Below the pieces are notes generated by a model. The model did no database searches and was not told where the DNA came from. It saw only the letters and a list, made by a program, of their open reading frames with translations. DNA of 64,000 nucleotides from Halomicrobium urmianum (lineage in GTDB: Archaea > Halobacteriota > Halobacteria > Halobacteriales > Haloarculaceae). Below, one piece after another: positions 15,870 through 23,075 of the stretch. Both the position numbers and the translations under genes were made by a program. The stretch is from NCBI RefSeq assembly GCF_020217425.1, contig NZ_CP084091.1, positions 248,001 through 312,000 of the forward strand. The letters are read 5' to 3'. Position 1 is the stretch's first letter, and each line of letters starts with the position of its first letter.

Positions 15870-17159
15870 ATGTACTCGGACCCCAACTCGTATCGGATCG
15901 AGATCCTGCGGGAGCAGTACGAGGACCTCTTCGAGGACGCCACGGACGCCCGCCAGCGGGGAGACAGGCGGGACGCCGCACGCAACTACGACAAGGCGGC
16001 TGACGTGCTGGCCGAACTCGCCGACGCGGAGGGGCGCGACCGCTCCGACGAGGTCGCCCGGCTCCACAGGGCGGCGGACATCCTCCGGAGCGGCGACGAC
16101 CTCGCGAACCACTTCAGGGACGGCACCGAGCGGTCGGTCCCGTCCGAGGCGGACGGCGAGGACGACCGTCGCCCGCCGCAGGAGCCCGACGGGGACGAGG
16201 AGGTGCGCGCCCGGATGGAGTCGTTCCTCTGCGAGACCGAAACCACGTGGGCGGACATCGGCGGTCTCGACGGCGTCCAGCGGAACATGAAACGCGCAAT
16301 CGCGCTGGGGTCCATCGCGGACAAACCCGACGCGGTATCCGCGACCGATCGGATCCTCCTGTTCGGTCCCCCTGGAACCGGCAAGACTCTCATGGCATCG
16401 GCCGTTGCGGGATCGCTCGACGCCAGTTTCTTCAAGGTAGAGCTGGGCAATCTCCTGTCGAAGTGGTACGGCGAGTCCTCCAAGCAGATTTCCGCCCTGT
16501 TCGAGACCGCCGCTGACCTGAGCCCCAGCGTCGTCTTCCTCGATGAGATTGACTCGCTCACCCAGTCCCGGAGCAGCGACATGAACGGGACCTCGCGCCG
16601 CGTACTGGACACACTGCTCGCAGAACTCGACGGTGTCGAGAAGTCGACCGACTCGTTCGTCCTGACGCTCGGGGCCACGAACACCCCGTGGGCCCTCGAT
16701 TCGGCCGTTAGAAGCCGGTTTCCCCAGCGAATTCACGTTCCCCTGCCCGACGAGGCGGCCGCCGCGGAGATCGTCCGTATTCACACCGTCGACGGTGGCG
16801 TCGGACTCGAGGGGGAACCGCGTCAGTTCGTGCCCGGCGCGTCGATCGACGGACGAGTCGATGATCCGGTCACCGCCATCGCGAAACGCTGCGTCGACCG
16901 GGGATTCACCGGCCGCGACATCGAAGCGCTCTGTAGAGGGGCTGTTAACAGTATGATAGAACGCCGGAACCCGGACCTCGACCGACTCGTCGACGACAGC
17001 GTCGAGCGGCTGCGGGACCACTCGCTCGACGTTGCCCCGGTGGAACCCGGCGACTTCCAGCACGCGTTCCAGACGACGTCGCCGTCGCTCCCGGAGGAGG
17101 ATGTCGCCCGCTTCTACGAGTGGGACGAGGAGTACGGGTCGTCAGTTACCGGCCCCTGA
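15870..17159 (+). CDS. Vps4-like AAA ATPase with N-terminal MIT-like domain
   Basis: 429 residues. Residues 8-80 form helices with the MIT-like pattern (ARNYDKAADVLAELA), then a linker, then a meiotic-clade AAA module: WADIGGLDGVQ (127-137), Walker A GPPGTGKT (166-173), pore loop SKWYGES (197-203), Walker B VVFLDEID (221-228), sensor LGATN (267-271) with PWALDSAVRSRF carrying the arginine fingers, and PLPD. The PWALDSA and SKWxGES signatures are those of Vps4/katanin rather than Cdc48 or PAN. Vps4 disassembles ESCRT-III polymers; the upstream coiled-coil gene is the obvious substrate. Haloarchaea divide with FtsZ, so a Vps4-like pair here points to another membrane task. Confidence 0.8.
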   Translation: MYSDPNSYRIEILREQYEDLFEDATDARQRGDRRDAARNYDKAADVLAELADAEGRDRSDEVARLHRAADILRSGDDLANHFRDGTERSVPSEADGEDDRRPPQEPDGDEEVRARMESFLCETETTWADIGGLDGVQRNMKRAIALGSIADKPDAVSATDRILLFGPPGTGKTLMASAVAGSLDASFFKVELGNLLSKWYGESSKQISALFETAADLSPSVVFLDEIDSLTQSRSSDMNGTSRRVLDTLLAELDGVEKSTDSFVLTLGATNTPWALDSAVRSRFPQRIHVPLPDEAAAAEIVRIHTVDGGVGLEGEPRQFVPGASIDGRVDDPVTAIAKRCVDRGFTGRDIEALCRGAVNSMIERRNPDLDRLVDDSVERLRDHSLDVAPVEPGDFQHAFQTTSPSLPEEDVARFYEWDEEYGSSVTGP

Positions 17160-17215
17160 AGCGGCCGGCTTCTCAGTCGTACTTTTGCGAATCGGACTTC
17201 GATCCGAACCGCCAC

Positions 17216-17851
17216 TCACGCGAAGTTCTGTGTCGTGTAGACGCTCCCGTCGGTGGCGTAGTACACGCCGATCCCTTCGACGTTCCAGTCGGGGTCGAGG
17301 AGGTTCTCCCGGTGGCCGTCCGAGTGCAGCCACCCGTCGACGACCTCGCGGGCGATAGCCCGGGCGTCCCTGAGCGACGTCGGATGGCGGGCCGCGATGT
17401 TCTCGCCGCAGCGCCGCCAGCTGTAGTTCCAGGCGTCGTACCGGTCGGCTACGGTATCGCCGTCAGGTGACTCGTGACTGAAGAAGCCGTTCGTCGCCAT
17501 CCGTCGGCTGTGTTCCCTGGCGATGCCAGCGAGGTGGCGGTCGAGACCGAGAGCGGGGAGTGATTCCCGGTCGCGGATCTCGTTGACCTCGGCGTGGACC
17601 GCCTGCTCCACCTCCGTCGGGGCGACGTCTGGACTGACGTCCAGCGGGACGTCCCGTCGTTTCACAATTGTATCAGAACCGCACTCGCGACATCGGGCGG
17701 TCGCCGCAATAGGGTCGCCGCACCGACCACAGATCCATTTCCCATCGACGTAGAGCACGGGGCCGTCGCAGCCCGCGTCTGCGTGGCGCGAGAGTGGGGT
17801 AACGGTGTTGCAGTCGTCGCATTCGTGGACAGCCGTGACAACTCCGCTCAT
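17216..17851 (-). CDS. CAP/SCP-domain protein with N-terminal zinc ribbons
   Basis: About 211 residues. The first 65 hold Cys pairs (CDDC, CGRC, CREC) consistent with two zinc ribbons; the rest is a CAP domain with VNEIRDRESLPAL, HSRRMATNGFFSH, GENIA and GWLHSDGHRENLLD, ending in a Tyr/Thr-rich strand. CAP domains are usually secreted, yet no signal peptide is visible and zinc ribbons suggest a cytoplasmic location, an unusual combination. Start taken at ATG 17851, which overlaps the stop of a short upstream frame as ATGA; GTG 17857 is the alternative. Downstream it converges with the Vps4-like gene, 56 nt apart. Confidence 0.75.
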   Translation of the reverse strand: MSGVVTAVHECDDCNTVTPLSRHADAGCDGPVLYVDGKWICGRCGDPIAATARCRECGSDTIVKRRDVPLDVSPDVAPTEVEQAVHAEVNEIRDRESLPALGLDRHLAGIAREHSRRMATNGFFSHESPDGDTVADRYDAWNYSWRRCGENIAARHPTSLRDARAIAREVVDGWLHSDGHRENLLDPDWNVEGIGVYYATDGSVYTTQNFA

Positions 17852-18006
17852 CTGCACTCCCTCAGTTGGTTTCGACGGCGGTCGCTTGGTCCGGTCAGAC
17901 GACTATAATCGGATAGCAGTGACGGCGAACCGCTCCAGCACAGTTCACGGACGCGTGATCGGCGGCCCTGACTGGCCTCGTCCATGTGGAAATCGGGTCG
18001 AATCAC
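17848..18006 (-). CDS. Possible small ORF leading the CAP gene
   Basis: A 52-codon frame from GTG 18006 (or 45 codons from ATG 17985) ends in an ATGA overlap with the CAP gene. A TATA-like TTTATACC at about 18028-18035 sits about 25 nt before GTG 18006, and a near-perfect palindrome lies 14 bp upstream of that box, matching the geometry of the other regulated promoters. The peptide is basic and has two Cys, which is unlike a typical haloarchaeal protein, so it may be only a 5' leader. Confidence 0.35.
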   Translation of the reverse strand: MIRPDFHMDEASQGRRSRVRELCWSGSPSLLSDYSRLTGPSDRRRNQLRECR

Positions 18007-18049
18007 ACACGTCTGGTCACTCCGCCGGTATAAACGACCACACCCTCCT

Positions 18050-18064
18050 CTACAGCGTGTGGAG
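18050..18064. promoter_or_regulatory. Palindrome CTACA-N5-TGTAG, copy 4 (one mismatch)
   Basis: CTACA-GCGTG-TGGAG; the surrounding CTCC...GGAG adds further symmetry. It is placed about 14 bp upstream of the minus-strand TATA-like TTTATACC for the CAP transcript. Confidence 0.45.
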
Positions 18065-18215
18065 GAGTCCGAGTCCTTACCCTGAAGATGATCACTCGTC
18101 AACGACTGTCGCCGTGCCGAGACAGACGCCGTGGGTCGGTCCACCAACCTGACCGGAAACGCGGCTGTTCAGGACGACAGCCCGGTCCACTGCCCCGAAC
18201 TTCCTATCAGGAGAA

Positions 18216-18473
18216 CTACCCGCCTGGGGATCGATCAAACCGGCCCGCGTGATAGAACACGCCCCAGACGAAGGAGAGACCAGTGGCAACGATCAACGGG
18301 CCGCCGAGACTCGGATCAATCGACCCGCCGGAGATCACTGTAACGAATTGTCCCGCATGGTCGGTGACGGATTCGACGAGCGCTAGGCGTTCGACGTACA
18401 CCTCGATTGTAAGTCCCAGAAGCACAGTGACGAACGCAGCCCCAGCGTGCGAGAGACCGGTCTTTGCTGGCAT
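18216..18473 (-). CDS. Small two-helix membrane protein
   Basis: 85 residues with two hydrophobic helices (about 9-27 and 57-77) separated by an acidic loop. No family recognised. ATG 18473 lies about 26 nt after a TATA-like TATAT tract (about 18499-18505 on the minus strand), which is preceded by a one-mismatch copy of the palindrome, so expression in common with the neighbours is likely. It is divergent from the gene at 18691. Confidence 0.6.
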   Translation of the reverse strand: MPAKTGLSHAGAAFVTVLLGLTIEVYVERLALVESVTDHAGQFVTVISGGSIDPSLGGPLIVATGLSFVWGVFYHAGRFDRSPGG

Positions 18474-18516
18474 AGACGGGCATTCCTGTTGGACTCCGAT
18501 ATACGTTCGCGGGATC

Positions 18517-18531
18517 GTACAGTCGCTGTAG
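18517..18531. promoter_or_regulatory. Palindrome CTACA-N5-TGTAG, copy 5 (one mismatch)
   Basis: GTACA-GTCGC-TGTAG, about 12 bp upstream of the minus-strand TATA-like tract of the small membrane protein gene (start 18473). Confidence 0.5.
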
Positions 18532-18620
18532 ATTGTGGATAAGTCTGTTCTCCCCCGGCTCGACTCGCGTCGTCAGCATCCTACGACAGTCGCCCGGACG
18601 CGGGACGTCTTACCGTGGAT

Positions 18621-18635
18621 CTACAACCGCTGTAG
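18621..18635. promoter_or_regulatory. Palindrome CTACA-N5-TGTAG, copy 6
   Basis: Perfect copy (spacer ACCGC), about 12 bp upstream of a TATA-like GGTATACG (18648-18655) that precedes the ATG at 18691 by about 40 nt. Confidence 0.6.
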
Positions 18636-18690
18636 GAGAGTGTGGCGGTATACGTTCCCGACGCCGCTCACACTACCGTGTGATAACGCC

Positions 18691-19248
18691 ATGACGAGAG
18701 CAGCCTTAGAGCAGGACCGCGACTACTACCGGTCGTTGATCGAGTCCCTGATCGGCGAGTTTCCCTGGATCCCCATCGAGGGGGAACCGAGCGTCGAGGA
18801 AGTCGCACATCAGGCGGCCGCCGACTCCCCATCTGTCGGTGAGTTACGGCTCACCCACCTCTACACCGACGCTGACCTGTTTCTCACGCTTCCCGACTAC
18901 CGGGGTGGTAACGCAGCGAGGATCGTCCTCTATCAACCGCTCGACGAGGAGATCCGGCCCGCAGAGGACGGCTTTATCGGCTCGCTGGGCCGATCGCACC
19001 GAACTATCGCCGCCATCTACGAGGCTGACTACGTCGAACCCGTCGCGGATCCGACTGTTGTCCTCCACGGCTGTGTCCCCGTCGAATATACCGAGGGAAA
19101 GCTCCGATCCATGATGATCGGGATAACCGCGACCGCCCTGCGCGTCCAGCGCCTCCACGAGGACGTTCAGTCCCCTCTGCGGGAGATACTGTCTGACGGT
19201 CCGGACTCATCGAACGGTGAGCTGATGGACTCGCACTGCCACGCGTAG
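18691..19248 (+). CDS. Unknown acidic protein, paralogue of 19405-19911
   Basis: 185 residues, soluble, no recognised domain. The ATG at 18691 is preferred over upstream in-frame starts because it follows the palindrome and TATA-like element. The C-terminal half (DGFIGSLGRSHRTIA...YVEPVADPT...VPVEY) matches the convergent neighbour closely, with the same order of strand- and helix-like blocks. The shape (short beta-rich domain, about 170 residues, final amphipathic helix) recalls secretion-chaperone or YbjN-like folds, a guess only. Palindrome control places it with the membrane-remodelling-like genes. Confidence 0.7.
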   Translation: MTRAALEQDRDYYRSLIESLIGEFPWIPIEGEPSVEEVAHQAAADSPSVGELRLTHLYTDADLFLTLPDYRGGNAARIVLYQPLDEEIRPAEDGFIGSLGRSHRTIAAIYEADYVEPVADPTVVLHGCVPVEYTEGKLRSMMIGITATALRVQRLHEDVQSPLREILSDGPDSSNGELMDSHCHA

Positions 19249-19404
19249 CAGGGTGAGTCGACGGTCGATCACCCAGAACGGCCGTCAGCGGGAATCCGAA
19301 CGTCGTACCGGGCCTCCTCTGTTCGCCAGCGGGTCGCAGAGACTCCGGACCAAACGCATTGTGCCCGTCCTCGTCGGTCTGGAGGTTGCTCGGCTGTTGG
19401 TGCG

Positions 19405-19911
19405 TCACTCGATACGGGCGGCGAGGACGTCAGTCAACTCCTTGTGGAGCTGGTCGCACTCGACTGCGATCTGCTCGGTGGCTTTGACGGACTCGATCAG
19501 CGTCGCTTCGTCGTACTCAACGGGGACGTGTACCCGGGCAATCAGTGACGGATCGGTGACGGGTTCGACGTACGGCGTGGATCGACGACGGGCAATCGAT
19601 CGATGCGCCTTCCCGAGCTCGCCTACGAACCCGTCCTCGCTGTACTGGAGCTGGTTGTCGAGGGCGTTGTCGAGCAGCAACTCGGTTGCGTGGCCCGTGT
19701 CGAGGGCAGGGAACCGCACTGTGAGCCGTGCCTCGGTCTCCGGGTGAGTGTAGAACAGTTCGCCGCGCCTGGTCTCTCCGTCGATCACGGCGGCAATCTG
19801 TTGTTCGGTCTGCGCGAACTTGGTGTCCACTTCCCACGACGTCTCGGACCGCAATCGCCGCAATATCCCGCGAAACAGCTCACCGCTCTGGCGCACGGCG
19901 CCATTATCCAT
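19405..19911 (-). CDS. Unknown acidic protein, paralogue of 18691-19248
   Basis: 168 residues. Shares with its convergent neighbour the stretches DGFVGELGKAHRSIA, YVEPVTDPS and VPVEY and a closing helix (about 50% identity by eye in that part), while the N-terminal halves have diverged. No signal peptide, no membrane helix, no family recognised. ATG 19911 is taken; upstream DNA is AT-rich and lacks a copy of the palindrome. The pair probably arose by inverted duplication, leaving one copy under the palindrome and the other under separate control. Confidence 0.7.
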   Translation of the reverse strand: MDNGAVRQSGELFRGILRRLRSETSWEVDTKFAQTEQQIAAVIDGETRRGELFYTHPETEARLTVRFPALDTGHATELLLDNALDNQLQYSEDGFVGELGKAHRSIARRRSTPYVEPVTDPSLIARVHVPVEYDEATLIESVKATEQIAVECDQLHKELTDVLAARIE

Positions 19912-20137
19912 GAGATGACGTATGGTACAGGAACACGTAAATCCCCTCCTCTGTATACTAGCAGCTTAGCAGGAAATGGACTGTTATGGTCCTGTCAGTG
20001 CATATTACGAATCCAGTAGCTGGAATTAATATACAGATACCTGCTAGATGGTTTCGTACTGCTTTGTAATAGCTACCGACTCGACTGGCGTCTCGCTCGA
20101 CCGTTCGTTGGTCTATCTTGATTCAGCGAGAGAATCC

Positions 20138-21554
20138 CGGCCTTCAGGCCGTGCGTGAATCGCGTAGCCCGGTGTGACAATCCACGCAGGTCTGTCGGGC
20201 CAGATATTCCTCTTTCACTCTGGTTTGCATACAATTATGTAGCTAGTCCGTCATAGGCTATCTATGGCGAATCAGGTCACGCGCACCTACGTTGCATCCA
20301 TCCGCAACCACCGGCAGGTGTGTGACGACCTCGATTCGCTCGGGTTTGCCGCCTCGAAACTCTGGAACGTCGCCTGGTGGACGTGTGACCGCATCTGGCA
20401 CGAAACCGGCACGATTCCAGGCGACAGCGCGCTCAAAGCGTACCTCAAGAGTCACGAACGCTACGCGGATTTGAACGCACAATCCAGTCAGGCAATTCTC
20501 GAAGAATTGGCTGAAGCGTTCGAGTCGTGGTACGCCCACCGCGAGAACGGTAACGGGGATGCGAACCCGCCCGGCTACCGCAAGCACGGCGACGACCACC
20601 CGCGCTCGACGGTCACGTTCAAAGAGGACGGCTTCAAGCACGATCCCGACCACAACAGGATTCGACTCTCAAAGGGGGCGAATCTCAAAGACTCGTGGTC
20701 CGACTTCGTCCTCTGTGAGTACGCCGCTGACCCGGGCGTGGACGTACAAAACGTCCAGCAAGTTCGGGCAGTCTGGACTGGCGACGAGTGGGAGTTACAC
20801 ATCGTCTGTCGCGTCGAAACTGGCGACCCGGAGCCGCCCGGCGACCGGGTGGCCGGCATCGACCTCGGCATCTGCAACTTCGCCGCCATCGCGGTCGGAG
20901 ACGAAGCCCTGCTGTACCCCGGTGGCGCACTCAAAGAGGACGACTACTACTTCCAGAAAGAGCGAGCGAAGTGCGACGATAGCGACCCCCACACAGCGCA
21001 CCGACTGGACTGCAAGCGCCGGGGCAGACGTGACCACTTCTTGCACGCTGTGTCAGCAGATATGGTGGCCGAGTGTACCGCCCGAAACGTCGGGACGATT
21101 GCCGTGGGCGACCTCTCGGGCATCCGCGAGGGAACCGACTGGAGCGACCACGGCAATCTGGATCTACACGGGTGGGCGTTCGACCGCTTCGTCGAGCTGC
21201 TGGAATACAAAGCCTCCGAGCGCGGCATCAGCGTTGAGCGCGTGGACGAACGCGATACCTCGAAGTCGTGTGCGTCGTGCGGAACCACCGACGACAACCA
21301 GCGCGTCGAGCGTGGGCTGTACGTCTGCGAGGCGTGTGGGCTGGTCGCCAACGCCGACGTGAACGGGGCAGAGAACATCCGACAGAAGGGACTCCCGAAT
21401 CTCGCCTGTGACGGGGGAGATCGGGATAACGGCTGGATGGCACAGCCAGTGGTGCGCCTGTTCGATAAATCCACGGGGCAAATAGCCCCACAAGAGCAGG
21501 TGTCCCGTGAACCATAATATCCCAACGCTCGGGAAACTCCGGCATTCACGCCGG
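20138..21554 (+). mobile_element. IS1341-type (IS200/IS605 family) element carrying tnpB only
   Basis: Ends are estimated from subterminal hairpins: CGGCC-TTCA-GGCCG at 20138-20151 and CCGGC-ATTCAC-GCCGG at 21539-21554, the latter followed by GGGGAGGATGTC, typical of haloarchaeal right ends and of the guide-RNA scaffold encoded at the tnpB 3' end. No tnpA is present inside, so movement would need one in trans. Confidence 0.7.
20264..21517 (+). CDS. tnpB: TnpB RNA-guided nuclease-like protein
   Basis: 417 residues with the usual TnpB layout: N-terminal helical region, RuvC-I motif GIDLGICN (Asp200), a zinc finger (Cys336/339/355/358) and RuvC-III NADVNGAENI (Asp365). In the RuvC-II segment TIAVGDLSGI the position normally held by Glu is Gly282. 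Related haloarchaeal proteins often read VGDLSGI here, as far as I recall, so this may be a subfamily trait rather than decay, but it leaves cleavage activity open. TnpB proteins use an RNA made from the element's 3' end to cut DNA at the empty donor site. Confidence 0.85.
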   Translation: MANQVTRTYVASIRNHRQVCDDLDSLGFAASKLWNVAWWTCDRIWHETGTIPGDSALKAYLKSHERYADLNAQSSQAILEELAEAFESWYAHRENGNGDANPPGYRKHGDDHPRSTVTFKEDGFKHDPDHNRIRLSKGANLKDSWSDFVLCEYAADPGVDVQNVQQVRAVWTGDEWELHIVCRVETGDPEPPGDRVAGIDLGICNFAAIAVGDEALLYPGGALKEDDYYFQKERAKCDDSDPHTAHRLDCKRRGRRDHFLHAVSADMVAECTARNVGTIAVGDLSGIREGTDWSDHGNLDLHGWAFDRFVELLEYKASERGISVERVDERDTSKSCASCGTTDDNQRVERGLYVCEACGLVANADVNGAENIRQKGLPNLACDGGDRDNGWMAQPVVRLFDKSTGQIAPQEQVSREP

Positions 21555-21591
21555 GGAGGATGTCATCTGTGAGGCTGACGTCGAGAGAAAT

Positions 21592-21606
21592 CTACGCTAC
21601 TTGTAG
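21592..21606. promoter_or_regulatory. Palindrome CTACA-N5-TGTAG, copy 7 (one mismatch)
   Basis: CTACG-CTACT-TGTAG, just outside the TnpB element. A weak TATA-like TCAAGTAC starts 15 bp downstream, with the cupin ATG 27-30 nt after it. Confidence 0.45.
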
Positions 21607-21650
21607 ACCACTGCCACTCCTCAAGTACGACCGCCTAACAGACTCACAGT

Positions 21651-22139
21651 ATGGAGAGACTATCTATCGCGGAGGTTGAACCCGAACCGGAGGGAGATGC
21701 AGACATCGACCGACGTCCCCTCACTGATCCGCTCGGAGCGACCGATGTCGCTGTGAACTACTATGCGCTCGATCCTGGTGAGTCGTTTGTCGGTGGATTA
21801 CACGCTCATCTCGACCAGGAGGAGATCTTTTTCGTGCTCGACGGCACCGTGACATTCGAGGTGACCGCCGATCCAGCAGCGGACACTGAGACTGTCGATG
21901 TCGAAGCGGACGAAGTCGTCCGATTCGAACCCGGCGACTACCAGCAGGGACGGAATGAGAGCGAGGACCGGACTGTCGTGCTGGCGATCGGAGCGCCCAG
22001 GGACTCGACGGCAGGACGGGTCCCCAGAACCTGTCCCGACTGTGGCGAGAGCGAATTCCTCGACACGGTGATGGTCGAGGGGCGGCTGATGGTGCAGTGT
22101 CCCGCCTGCGATGGCGTCTTCGAGAGCGGCCTGGACTGA
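21651..22139 (+). CDS. Cupin-domain protein with C-terminal zinc ribbon
   Basis: 162 residues. Residues 35-125 form a single cupin (GLHAHLDQEEIFFVLDGTVTFE with the metal-binding His-X-His and Glu, and a second motif around PGDYQQG), followed by a zinc ribbon with CPDC and CPAC near the C-terminus. Small cupins bind a metal and either a small ligand or act as dioxygenases or isomerases. The ribbon suggests contact with nucleic acid or protein. Leaderless spacing and an upstream palindrome link it to the proposed regulon. The substrate cannot be told from sequence. Confidence 0.75.
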   Translation: MERLSIAEVEPEPEGDADIDRRPLTDPLGATDVAVNYYALDPGESFVGGLHAHLDQEEIFFVLDGTVTFEVTADPAADTETVDVEADEVVRFEPGDYQQGRNESEDRTVVLAIGAPRDSTAGRVPRTCPDCGESEFLDTVMVEGRLMVQCPACDGVFESGLD

Positions 22140-22459
22140 TCCACGGGCGGGAAACGAGAACCGGCAGTCCGCAGTGGCCTCGAAGTACCAGCCCGCAAGT
22201 GACGGGCTGTCGCAGTCCGTATTCCGTCGAAAAAACGGTCAGTGACGCGTCACCTGGCGCAGCCACACCGGCTGCGACCGGACCGTACACAGTCGGCCCG
22301 AGATTCATTGTCCGTCTGTTCGCCGTTCGACGTCTCTTCAATGGTCAGCTCCATGTTCCATCTGAACGGTACGACGCGGGGGTGAATAAGGGCGGGCGCC
22401 GGTCTACAGATGAGCAAGGCGAGTGCCTCGGGGCTTGACCTCGAGGGTGAAGCCGACAC

Positions 22460-22834
22460 TCAGACGTGTTCTGTTCGTTCGATATACCGTTCAATCGTCT
22501 CTGTTGAGACTGTTCCCGCAGTCCCGATGTAGTACGATCGCTCCCAGAATCCACCACCCCATAGATACCTCTCCAAGTACGACTCGTGCTGTTCCCACAT
22601 CTCCCGCGCCGTGATGTTCTTGACTGTCCGAACAATCTCGCCCGGTGCGTGCTTCGGGTGGGCGGAAAGGAACAGATGTACGTGGTCTGGTGAAATGTAT
22701 AGCGACAGTATCTCGTAGCCGTACTCGTCACACACGTCGCGGAAACTCGCTTCCAGCGAGTCCTCGATTGGTTCGAGAATCGCGTGGCGGTACTTCGGAC
22801 ACCACACGAAGTGGTAGCAGCGACCGTGGTGCAA
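22460..22834 (-). pseudogene. tnpA: IS200/IS605 TnpA (Y1 HUH transposase), N-terminally truncated
   Basis: The 124-codon frame begins with YHFVWCPKYRH, normally found about 15-20 residues into TnpA, and the only start is TTG 22834 with a stop directly upstream. The HUH motif (DHVHLF) and the catalytic-Tyr region (ERSYYIGTAG) are both intact. TnpA excises and inserts single-stranded element DNA at hairpin ends. Loss of the first strand probably damages the dimer, so I treat it as broken, though an active short form cannot be excluded. Confidence 0.7.
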
Positions 22835-22835
22835 G

Positions 22836-23018
22836 CGTCAACATCACCGTGAAAGGCATGAAGAAACTCGATTGGAATGTGCCTGCTCTCAACAGCCTTC
22901 CCCAAGTGCGGAAGGTGCGACGGCAGGCATCGGGCCGTGGACGCCCCGACCGTGACCCACTCGACCGTTCGAGGCTATCAGGCCGATGGTATCGTGGGAG
23001 TGTCCGATTAAACCACGG
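22836..23018 (+). pseudogene. tnpB: tnpB 3' remnant and guide-RNA region
   Basis: The segment resembles the C-terminal end of haloarchaeal TnpB genes and their 3' non-coding tail (KGMKKLDWNVPALNSLPQV in one frame, then HGKPRGL by the end hairpin). All RuvC motifs and the zinc finger are absent. The right-end hairpin is kept, so an RNA scaffold could still be made if transcribed from outside. Confidence 0.5.
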
Positions 23019-23075
23019 GAAGCCTCGGGGCTTGACCCCGAGGCGGTTCACAGTGTCTGTAGTCGACCGGAATCG

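Larger units (their letters stand above)
22426..23043. mobile_element. Internally deleted IS605-type element
   Basis: Bounded by two like-oriented hairpin copies: CCTCG...CGAGG at 22426-22446 and CCTCGGGG-CTTGA-CCCCGAGG at 23023-23043. Inside are a minus-strand tnpA and, diverging from it at 22835, only the last part of a plus-strand tnpB. The 5' ends of both genes and the shared promoter region are missing, consistent with a single internal deletion. The element should no longer make an intact TnpA or TnpB. Confidence 0.65.

Noticed and set aside
15021-17063. A 680-codon minus-strand open frame opposite the ESCRT-III/Vps4-like genes
   Set aside because: It mirrors two well-supported plus-strand genes, has no domain, and long antisense frames are expected in GC-rich haloarchaeal DNA.
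20238-20252. ATACA-ATTA-TGTAG before tnpB
   Set aside because: Spacer is four, not five, and the site belongs to the mobile element.
23052-23066. TCACA-GTGTC-TGTAG near the deleted IS605 element as a palindrome copy
   Set aside because: Left arm deviates at two bases and no TATA-like box follows at the expected distance.
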